Positions 6,278-12,739 of a stretch of 23,910 nucleotides of DNA are shown here, piece after piece. A program made the translations under genes and the position numbers. This DNA is from DASXTK01 sp036505485 (GTDB lineage: Bacteria > Actinomycetota > Acidimicrobiia > Acidimicrobiales > VFJN01): NCBI GenBank assembly GCA_036505485.1, contig DASXTK010000072.1, positions 1 to 23,910 of the forward strand. Direction: 5' to 3'. How positions within the stretch are numbered: position 1 is the first letter of the stretch; each line of letters begins with the position of its first letter. Below the pieces are notes generated by a model that did not search any database, was not told the origin of the DNA, and worked only from the letters and a program-made list of their open reading frames with translations.

Positions 6278-8830
6278 TCAGGCCAGGGTGAACGTGCGAG
6301 GTGTGACACCCACCGCCACCTTGGCAATCGACTGGCCGCCGTACATCTCGCCACCGCTGATCCCGGTCACCCGGGCGCCGGCCACATCACCGTTGGCGAC
6401 CAGGGTCACCTGCCCGGTGTCGAGGTTGAGCCAGCCCCGCACGTTCTGCTCCCGGGCCACGATCCGGTCGAGAGCGTCCGGTCCGAGATCGGGGGCATTG
6501 GGCGTCTTGACCGGCAGGGTGAAGTAGCGCTCGTACCGGGTCATCACCGCGTTCATCCAGTCGAACTGGAGTGAGCGGCCGCCGCCGTAGTTCCGCAGGT
6601 TGGACTGGTGGAAGTAGTGCGGCCACGCCTTGCCGGAGATCATGTGGCTGAGGGTGATGTCCGCCTCGGCGTCCAGCATCTGCTGATACGTCCGAGGAGC
6701 GCAGATGGCCCCAGGCGTGGTGCAGGGATCCTGGCCGTTGGCGATGTACCGCTCGTAGTAGAGCCAGTTGTACTCGTCGATGTTCTCGTCGGGGGTGGTG
6801 GCGTTGACGTAGATGTTGGTGGGATAGCGGGGCAGCATCACCAGGTTGAAGCCAGGGATGCGCTGCTCACGGTCCTGGTTGGGCCGGGAGGAGTCCGAGG
6901 CCACGAACCGTACGCCCAGGTCCTGGGCCGCCTGCAGGAAGTTGGGGTTGGATCCCTGCGGGAACGGGATGTCGTCGGAGGGATCCTCCTCGGTCCCTTG
7001 GCGATCGTGCAGCCCGGCATGGGAGTCACTGAGCAAGTAAGGCAGCCCGGCGTCGTACCCGGGCAGGCCCAGCGTCTGCCACACCACCCGGTTCTGGGCG
7101 ATGTCGTTGTAGGCGGTGGTGTAGTCGGTGACCGGGCACTCCGCCGGTTGGGGCTCGTCGGGGTCGGGGCACAGCCGGTCCATCTGCAGTGCCGCGTAGG
7201 TGTGGTTGATCCAGCCGAAGTTGTCCTTGGTCTCCAGCACCTTGGCCGTCAGCGGCTCGGGCGCCATCGAGGTCTCGAACTGCAGCGTCGGCCGGTTGGC
7301 GGCGGTGGCGTTCTCCGCGCTGGCGAAGGTGGCGGAACCGGTGGCTGCCGGCTTCACGACCACGCCGTAGTTGGCTCGTCCGGTGGACCAGCTCCGCCAG
7401 ATCGGGGTGATGTCGAGCTCGTTCACGCCCGCGCCGGTGATCTGCTGCCGGACACAAGCCGCGGAGTCGTGGGTTCCCCCTGCGGTCTGCCAGGCGGTGA
7501 AGCCCGAGCGATTGCGCCAGGAGACGTTGACAATGTCGAGCAGCCCGCCTCGGCCGGAGCCCTCGGTCCAGCTCTGGGTGAGCGGACAGACGTCGACCGG
7601 CAACGCACCACCGGCGGTGACCGTCAGCCGCAACAACACCCGGTCGACGCGGCCCACCCCAGCCGGTGTGGACACGTCCGCGGCCCGCAGCACCGCTCGG
7701 GACTCGGAGTTGGTGCCCTTGGCCACGGTGGCCGATGTCGCAGCGCCGTAGTTGAGGACGGTGGCCTTGACCAGCGTGGCGTCGTCGGCCGCCGGCCGGC
7801 TCACCCGGGGGTTGGGGGTCCAGGACTGGGCGCCGATGCCGTTGTAGGGGAACTGGACCCGCCAGGTCGAAGCCAACGGATGCGCCGCCCGGAAGGTGTT
7901 CTGCGAAGCCACGACGTTGTCGAGATCAGCCGGGGTGAGCCGGTAGCTGCGGTTGAAGTCCGTGCGGTTCGCCGCCGGGTCCCACAGATCGTCGGCCAGG
8001 AACATGTCGTCGGTGTGGGTCGATAGCGACACGAACCGGCCACCGATGAAGACGCCCTTGGTGGCGAAGTCCAGGAACTGGTACGCCAGGACGTTGCTGT
8101 GCAGGCGGAACCAGGCGTTGCCGACCGTGGACAACAGCACCTGCCGCCCGTCGGGATACTCCAGCTGCGACACCAGCGCCCGAGTGGGGTCGGCGTCATC
8201 CACCAACAGCGGCGTGATCGTCGGACCACCGTCACCGTTGTTGCGGGGCTTGCCCCAGAACGCGAACTCCGGGATGTCCAGGGTGTTGGCGGTGTTGACG
8301 TAGCTGAACATCCGCCCGGTACCCGCTGGCGCCACCCATCGTCCGGTGCTGGTGAGGGAGAACCCCACCTCGTTCATCCCGTAGTCGAGATCGCGGCTGG
8401 GATCGGTGGCCGGGAACCCGGCAACCACCGACTCCCGCACGCCGAAGTCCCGTTCATAGGCGTGGAGCCGCTGCCATTCCTCCAGGCCGAACCCCGACCC
8501 GGAGGCGGTGAACAGGTCGGCCTGGGTGAGGATGATCCCGTTGTAGTGACCCCGAGTCCCGCCGGTGCCGTCGGGACCGAACAACAGCTCGTCGGTCAAT
8601 GGCGTGGTCGACGTGTCCAACACGTCGTAAGGCACACCGACCTGGTCGAGTGTGCGGGCCATCAGCTCGAGACCGGCATCGTTGGCCCGATCGGCGATGG
8701 CGATCACCAACACCCGCAGGTCGACCGAGCGTCCGGTGGGCGGGGTCTGGGCACCAGCTGCGGAGGCCGGAAAACCGAGCATGGTCATGAAAACCAGAGC
8801 AACGGCTGTCGCTCGAAACAAGAGGGTCAT
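6278..8830 (-). CDS. Secreted Agd3-like (CE18) polysaccharide deacetylase with inserted DNRLRE domain
   Basis: This encodes 850 residues with a signal peptide (about 1-28, ending 'ASAAGAQ'). Residues about 35-255 resemble the N-terminal domain of fungal Agd3 (CBM87 region: 'RVLVIAIADRANDAG', 'VPYDVLDTS', 'YNGIILTQADL'). The catalytic region begins with 'SLSTHTDDMFLADDLWD' (about 265-283), which holds the Asp-Asp pair. At about 350-520 it is interrupted by a DNRLRE/CBM96-like beta domain. It resumes with 'FGWINHTYAALQMD' (about 536-549), 'MLPRYPTNIYVNATTPDE' (about 662-680) and 'HYFHQSNLRNYGGG'. Agd3 removes acetyl groups from GalNAc in fungal GAG. The His expected four residues after 'NH' reads Ala here, so activity needs care. 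The start ATG at 8830 overlaps the upstream gene's stop (ATGA), which excludes longer starts. Confidence 0.85.
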   Translation of the reverse strand: MTLLFRATAVALVFMTMLGFPASAAGAQTPPTGRSVDLRVLVIAIADRANDAGLELMARTLDQVGVPYDVLDTSTTPLTDELLFGPDGTGGTRGHYNGIILTQADLFTASGSGFGLEEWQRLHAYERDFGVRESVVAGFPATDPSRDLDYGMNEVGFSLTSTGRWVAPAGTGRMFSYVNTANTLDIPEFAFWGKPRNNGDGGPTITPLLVDDADPTRALVSQLEYPDGRQVLLSTVGNAWFRLHSNVLAYQFLDFATKGVFIGGRFVSLSTHTDDMFLADDLWDPAANRTDFNRSYRLTPADLDNVVASQNTFRAAHPLASTWRVQFPYNGIGAQSWTPNPRVSRPAADDATLVKATVLNYGAATSATVAKGTNSESRAVLRAADVSTPAGVGRVDRVLLRLTVTAGGALPVDVCPLTQSWTEGSGRGGLLDIVNVSWRNRSGFTAWQTAGGTHDSAACVRQQITGAGVNELDITPIWRSWSTGRANYGVVVKPAATGSATFASAENATAANRPTLQFETSMAPEPLTAKVLETKDNFGWINHTYAALQMDRLCPDPDEPQPAECPVTDYTTAYNDIAQNRVVWQTLGLPGYDAGLPYLLSDSHAGLHDRQGTEEDPSDDIPFPQGSNPNFLQAAQDLGVRFVASDSSRPNQDREQRIPGFNLVMLPRYPTNIYVNATTPDENIDEYNWLYYERYIANGQDPCTTPGAICAPRTYQQMLDAEADITLSHMISGKAWPHYFHQSNLRNYGGGRSLQFDWMNAVMTRYERYFTLPVKTPNAPDLGPDALDRIVAREQNVRGWLNLDTGQVTLVANGDVAGARVTGISGGEMYGGQSIAKVAVGVTPRTFTLA

Positions 8831-9804
8831 CGGGTGTCTCCCGCGAGAACGGGGACCTTGCAGTCCCACTGGGGTGAGGCCGGTCCGAGGATGGAACGGA
8901 CCAGGTCGTCGGCCTCGTCGAGGGCCGGAAGATCGATCAGGGAATGGAATCGGCTGGGGTCGCCCACGATGTGGCCGCCCCGGGGCCAACCCAGGTCGCG
9001 CACCGAGACGGGCACGCCGAGATGGTGGGCCATGGCGACGACCAGGTCGCCGAAGCTGGTCGGGCGGCCGGAGCAGACGTTGACCAGACCGGTGAAGCGC
9101 TCGGGCATGACCCCCAGGGCAACGATCGCGGCCGCGGCCCAGGACCGGCGGCTGAAGTCCCGCACGGTGGTGGGATCACCAATGGCGACCTCGCCATCAG
9201 AGCCGAGTCGACCTACCTGTTTGGCGAAGTCAAGCAAGGGGTTGTCGGCCGGCAGCTGCGCCGCAGCCAGGTTGAACACCCGGGCCACCAGCACGTCCGC
9301 GCCGTCCTCGCACCGGCGCAGCACCGCTTGGGTGCCGGCCAGCTTGGTCATGCCGTACAACGTGCTGGGGGCGCACGGGTCGTCCTCGCCCAGGCGCGCC
9401 GTCGAGCCGGGTGTCGCCCGTCCGTACTCGGCGGCCGAGCCCACGTGCACCAGCCGCCAACGCTCGGTGATCGCCAGCCTGGCCAGGTCCTCGGGCAGCC
9501 GGAAGTTGGTCGTGACCGCCAGCCGGGCGTCGGCGCCCCGATAGCCGGCTGAGTTGATCACCAGGTCGGCGCGGGCCAGGGCCCGGGCCATGGACTTGGA
9601 GTCGTCGGGATCCATGGCCACCACCCCGGGGCCGGGTCGGCGCGACACCACGGTGAGGGCCAGACCGCGCCATCGCACCGCCTGGACGATCGCCCGGCCC
9701 AGCCAGCCGCGTCCGCCCACCACGGCTACGTGGGCGATGTGCATCGCCGGGCTGGCTGAGCCGGTCTTTGTGGCGCCAACGGCCGGAGGGACGGCGGCGC
9801 TCAC
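8827..9804 (-). CDS. NAD-dependent SDR epimerase/dehydratase
   Basis: This encodes 325 residues from GTG at 9804, which overlaps the stop of the nucleotidyltransferase by 4 bases (GTGA). An ATG 20 codons later, just before 'HIAHVAVVGGRGWLGRAI', is the alternative start. The NAD-binding motif is 'GGRGWLG', the catalytic pair is 'YGMTK', and 'VHVGSAAEYG' supplies the usual Ser. 'VNVCSGRPTSFGDLVVAMA' is typical of sugar-nucleotide epimerases and reductases of the RmlD/GalE type. Its stop overlaps the start of the deacetylase gene (ATGA), so all three genes are translationally coupled. The likely role is the second step in making the nucleotide-sugar for the polysaccharide, using the product of the nucleotidyltransferase. 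Which reaction it performs is not readable. Confidence 0.85.
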   Translation of the reverse strand: MSAAVPPAVGATKTGSASPAMHIAHVAVVGGRGWLGRAIVQAVRWRGLALTVVSRRPGPGVVAMDPDDSKSMARALARADLVINSAGYRGADARLAVTTNFRLPEDLARLAITERWRLVHVGSAAEYGRATPGSTARLGEDDPCAPSTLYGMTKLAGTQAVLRRCEDGADVLVARVFNLAAAQLPADNPLLDFAKQVGRLGSDGEVAIGDPTTVRDFSRRSWAAAAIVALGVMPERFTGLVNVCSGRPTSFGDLVVAMAHHLGVPVSVRDLGWPRGGHIVGDPSRFHSLIDLPALDEADDLVRSILGPASPQWDCKVPVLAGDTR

Positions 9805-10565
9805 AACCCTGATCCCCCGAGCAGCGAGGGCCGACGCAGGGGGAACTCGTCGTTGGCCCGGTCGTAGTCCTCGGGTCGTCCGATATCGAGCCAGAACCCG
9901 TCGAACCGGAAGGACTGCGGTGGGACACCGTGGTCCAACAGGTCCAGCAACAGGTCGTCGAACCCCAGCGGCAGCCCGGGCTTGAACCGATCGAGCACCC
10001 GCCGGCTCATGGCGTAGACGCCCATGCTCACCGTGTACTGGAGGGTCGGCTTCTCCCGGAACCCGACCACGGCGTCGTGGTCGTCGGCCAGGTCCAGCAC
10101 CCCGAAGTCGATGTCGACCACCCGGGTGTAGGCGGCCACGGTGACCTCGGCCTGGCTGCGGCGATGGCAATCGAGCAGCCGCTCGAACGGCAGGTCGGTG
10201 AGGATGTCGCCGTTCATGACCAGGAAGTCGTCGGGCAGCTCGTCACGGTGCAGCACGAGAGGTCCGACCGTGCCGAGCGGGCTGTCCTCCTCCCAGTAGG
10301 AGATCGACAGGCCCCACCGCCGGCCGTCGCCGACGTAGGCCCGGATGAGCTGGCCCAGATGTCCGATAGCGATGCTGGCCGAACGCACACCGGCTCGCGC
10401 CAGCTGCTGCAGAACGACCTCGAGAATGGCGTACTCGTCGCCCAACGGCACCAGCGGCTTGGGGATGCAGGTGGTGTACGGCCGCAGCCGTACGCCCTTC
10501 CCACCCGCCAAGATCACTGCATGCCGTTGGCTCGGCCGCGCCGCCGCGCCAACAACCTCACCCAC
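9801..10565 (-). CDS. Sugar-phosphate nucleotidyltransferase (RmlA/GalU-like)
   Basis: This encodes 254 residues. The nucleotide-binding signature 'ILAGGKGVRLRPYT' with 'PKPLVPLGDEYAILEVV' lies near the N-terminus. 'EEDSPLGTVGPL' and the metal-binding 'FLVMNGDILTDL' follow, then 'VVGFREKPTLQYTVSMGVYAM' and the closing 'FWLDIGRPEDYDRANDEF'. These enzymes join a sugar 1-phosphate to NTP, giving NDP-sugar and pyrophosphate in the cytoplasm. The C-terminus lacks the left-handed helix acetyltransferase of GlmU, so it is a nucleotidyltransferase only. It is the first gene of a three-gene coupled unit with an SDR and the secreted deacetylase. The GTG at 10565 is the only reasonable start; the ribosome site is weak. 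The base and sugar used are unknown. Confidence 0.88.
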   Translation of the reverse strand: MGEVVGAAARPSQRHAVILAGGKGVRLRPYTTCIPKPLVPLGDEYAILEVVLQQLARAGVRSASIAIGHLGQLIRAYVGDGRRWGLSISYWEEDSPLGTVGPLVLHRDELPDDFLVMNGDILTDLPFERLLDCHRRSQAEVTVAAYTRVVDIDFGVLDLADDHDAVVGFREKPTLQYTVSMGVYAMSRRVLDRFKPGLPLGFDDLLLDLLDHGVPPQSFRFDGFWLDIGRPEDYDRANDEFPLRRPSLLGGSGL

Positions 10566-10619
10566 CGCTACCGCCTGTCCGCTGTGCCCGCCCGACTAGG
10601 GAAGCCCGGAACGTAATCC

Positions 10620-10668
10620 GAAATTGAGACAGAAAAGCCGACATAGGGCGCTTTTCTGTCTCAATTTC
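10620..10668. repeat. AT-rich 19-base inverted repeat in a divergent intergenic region
   Basis: Arms 10620-10638 and 10650-10668 are perfectly complementary over 19 bases with an 11-base loop. The arms are about 37% GC in a region near 70% GC. The element lies between the nucleotidyltransferase start (10565, minus) and the coiled-coil ORF start (10706, plus), so it is not a normal end-of-gene terminator. It could be an operator, a folded 5' leader on either transcript, or an acquired palindromic repeat. Confidence 0.8.
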
Positions 10669-10705
10669 AGGAGCGATGGTGGGTTCATGACCGCGGAGCA
10701 CGACG

Positions 10706-10939
10706 ATGCCGGGTGAGCAGGGCGGTGGTCCTCGGGAGCATCGCATCGAGGAGCTCCGGCGCAAGATCGAGCGTCTACGGGAGCGGATCGCCCGGGCCCA
10801 GGCCGACCAGCGGCAGGCGGTGATGGAGCTGGCCGAGCTGTTGGAGGAGACCCGCCGCATGGTCCGCCGCGCCCGTCAGGAGCAGCGCGCCGCCCGCTGG
10901 CACCGTGAAGCCGAGCTCGAGGAAGGCGAAGAGGAATGA
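10706..10939 (+). CDS. Small charged coiled-coil protein, unknown function
   Basis: This encodes 77 residues dominated by Arg, Glu, Leu and Ala. A continuous heptad-like helix runs from about residue 12 to 72 ('IEELRRKIERLRERIARAQ', 'VMELAELLEETRRMVRRAR'), and the tail is acidic ('ELEEGEEE'). There is no signal peptide or membrane segment. The ATG at 10706 lacks a good ribosome site. I do not recognise a family; the composition fits a soluble alpha-helical coiled coil. It stands alone between an AT-rich hairpin and the convergent anti-sigma gene. The ORF may be real because no competing frame is better, but high GC can create such frames by chance. Confidence 0.5.
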   Translation: MPGEQGGGPREHRIEELRRKIERLRERIARAQADQRQAVMELAELLEETRRMVRRARQEQRAARWHREAELEEGEEE

Positions 10940-11023
10940 CCCTCGCCGCCAGCTAACGGACGCGAACCCGCCCCCGACCGTCCAGGAGTCGAGGGCAGGT
11001 CCGTCTGGGGGGATGTGCTGAGG

Positions 11024-12001
11024 TCAGTCCACCGGGATGACCACCCGGAGCCAGACGATGAGGCCGTCATGCGTCACCGTGCCGTCGGTGCCCCAGGAGT
11101 GCCACACGACGATCGGCTGATAGCCGCACTCCGGCAGCTGGGCGTCGGTGGACTCCTCGGTGATCCCCTCGTCGTACGCGATGTCCTCCTGGGTCAGGAT
11201 GTCCCGCGCCCACTGTGTGGCCTCGTCGAACGTCGCGCAGTGCTTCGGGTTGGCGAACATCGCCACTTCGACGGCCCGCATCCGGTTCAGCTCGGCCAGG
11301 TCGGCGTCGGTCATGTCCCGGACCACCGCGTTGCCCTCGCTGAGGCTGTCGCAAGGAAGGTTGTCGAGGGTCACCACCGCCAGCGGGAAGCTGTCGTTGC
11401 CGACTTCGTTGTCGGCCTTGTAGCCGCCCTCCCGTACGCACGCCCGGCCGGTGTCCGGATCGAAGGCGTCGGTCTGCCCGTAAGCCGCCTCGGCCCAGTT
11501 CGCCGACGCGCACACCTGGATCAGCGCCTGTTCGGTCAACGGCTGGTCGAACTCCAGGTCCTGCACCTCGGTGTTACCCGTGCCGTTCGTGACGTTGCCA
11601 GGGTGGTCCGCAGACGAGCACCACACGCTGTTGGCATTCAGGAGCTTGCGGGATGTCGTGTCCTCACCCTTGAGGTTCTCCAATGCCTGGTCCACCTCGG
11701 TAGCAACGGGCATGGTCCGGTGCCCCGACACGTCGGGGACGGTCGTCGGTGCCGGTGGGTCCGTGGTCCCGGCGGGGTCATTGGTCGACGTGCTGCCGTT
11801 GCCGGCGACGAGGACTGCAACTACGCCGGCGACTATGACCAGCGCGGCGGCGAGGGCTCCGGCCAGGAGCCGGTAGTTGCGGCGCGAGGTGCGAACGTCC
11901 TGATGGACGTGCTCCATGAGTCTCTCCTTCATCTCCCGTCGGCGAACGTCCGGCAGACGTCGCTCGGCGGGCAGAAGGTCACGAAGATCGAGCTCGTTCA
12001 C
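11024..12001 (-). CDS. Single-TM probable anti-sigma factor with large extracytoplasmic domain
   Basis: This encodes 325 residues from GTG at 12001, which overlaps the sigma factor's stop by 4 bases (GTGA) and has GGAGG just upstream. A GTG at 12007 is less well placed. About 40 charged cytoplasmic residues ('RRLPDVRRREMKERLMEHV') precede one membrane helix ('LLAGALAAALVIVAGVVAVL', about 44-66). A Thr/Pro/Asn spacer and a Cys-containing outer domain of about 240 residues follow; I do not recognise the outer domain. No HxxxCxxC zinc motif is visible in the short inner part, so it is not a classical ZAS anti-sigma. Genetic coupling and topology suggest it holds the ECF sigma factor at the membrane and senses an outside signal. 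This role is inferred from context. Confidence 0.7.
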   Translation of the reverse strand: MNELDLRDLLPAERRLPDVRRREMKERLMEHVHQDVRTSRRNYRLLAGALAAALVIVAGVVAVLVAGNGSTSTNDPAGTTDPPAPTTVPDVSGHRTMPVATEVDQALENLKGEDTTSRKLLNANSVWCSSADHPGNVTNGTGNTEVQDLEFDQPLTEQALIQVCASANWAEAAYGQTDAFDPDTGRACVREGGYKADNEVGNDSFPLAVVTLDNLPCDSLSEGNAVVRDMTDADLAELNRMRAVEVAMFANPKHCATFDEATQWARDILTQEDIAYDEGITEESTDAQLPECGYQPIVVWHSWGTDGTVTHDGLIVWLRVVIPVD

Positions 12002-12645
12002 CTGCACCCTCCTCGTCCTGCGCTCGGTGGCGTTGCCTCGGTCGCACCCTGCGACCCGGCGTTGGATGCCCGCTGGCCACCGGCGGTTCCATCGATCTCC
12101 CGCAACCTGGTCCGGGCTCGGTTGAGCCGGGACCGCACCGTGCCGATCGGCAGGTGCAGGGCGGCGGCGATCTCCTCATAGCTGAGCTGCTCCCAGGCCC
12201 ACAGGGTGAGCACGTCGCGCTGGTCCTCGGGGAGCTGGGACACCGCGTCGAGCAAAGTGCTCATGCGACTCTGATCGTCCACCCGGTTGACCACGGCCTC
12301 GGCGAAATCGTCGTCGTGGTCTCGGCCCCGCACCAGCGACAGCCGATCGACGGCGCGGGACTTGCGGGCCTGGTCCCGCCACCAGCGTCTCGACTGGTTG
12401 GCGGTCACCCCGGCGAGCCAGGGTCGCAGCGATCCTTCATAGGTCGTGACCCGCTGTCGTTGTCGCCAGAGCTCGGTGAAAACGGTCTCGGTGATGTCCT
12501 CGGCCGCCGACCAGTTGGCCGTGCGCCGGAACGCCACGTTGTAGACGAAGTCGCTGTACCGCTCGAACAGCACGCCGAAAGCTCGGTCGTCGTCGCGTGC
12601 GATCGAGCGCAGACAGGATCCGTCCGTCCGCTCGTCGTTCCTCAC
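11998..12645 (-). CDS. ECF-family RNA polymerase sigma factor
   Basis: This encodes 215 residues. Region 2 (about 20-90) has 'AFGVLFERYSDFVYNVAFRR', 'SAAEDITETVFTELWRQR' and 'RPWLAGVTANQSRRWWRDQ'. Region 4 (about 130-185) has 'LPEDQRDVLTLWAWEQLSYE' and the helix-turn-helix 'YEEIAAALHLPIGTVRSRL'. Region 3 is absent, as in ECF sigma factors. It directs RNA polymerase to a small stress or envelope regulon. The partner membrane protein gene overlaps its stop codon. A GGGAACC element 63-69 bases upstream may be an ECF-type -35 box, hinting at self-activation. The C-terminal 30 residues are an unconserved Gly/Ala-rich tail. Confidence 0.92.
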   Translation of the reverse strand: MRNDERTDGSCLRSIARDDDRAFGVLFERYSDFVYNVAFRRTANWSAAEDITETVFTELWRQRQRVTTYEGSLRPWLAGVTANQSRRWWRDQARKSRAVDRLSLVRGRDHDDDFAEAVVNRVDDQSRMSTLLDAVSQLPEDQRDVLTLWAWEQLSYEEIAAALHLPIGTVRSRLNRARTRLREIDGTAGGQRASNAGSQGATEATPPSAGRGGCR

Positions 12646-12707
12646 CCGCCCCCCTTCCCACCCTGTGCAGACAGCATCGTGGGGTGAATGCCCGATGGGG
12701 GTCAGGC

Positions 12708-12714
12708 GGTTCCC
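12708..12714 (-). promoter_or_regulatory. Possible ECF-type -35 element upstream of the sigma gene
   Basis: On the minus strand this reads GGGAACC, matching the GGAAC core of many ECF promoters. An AT-rich stretch lies just upstream at 12715-12730, unusual for this region. A clear CGTC-type -10 is not visible at the standard distance, so this is only a candidate autoregulatory promoter. Confidence 0.3.
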
Positions 12715-12739
12715 AAATTTCCCGGATTTCTTTCCGCAC

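Noticed and set aside
6608..8026. 472-codon plus-strand frame opposite the CE18-like gene
   Set aside because: No recognisable domain. The opposite strand has a signal peptide, catalytic motifs and a coupled start.
8831..8989. 53-codon N-terminal extension of the deacetylase
   Set aside because: It would overlap the upstream SDR by about 160 bases, reads as Arg/Pro-rich, and would bury the signal peptide. The ATGA overlap start is far better.
10608..10640. Possible ECF promoter (GGAAC at 10608-10612) for the coiled-coil ORF
   Set aside because: No CGTC-like -10 at the usual distance, and the stretch runs into the hairpin; a five-base match is expected by chance.
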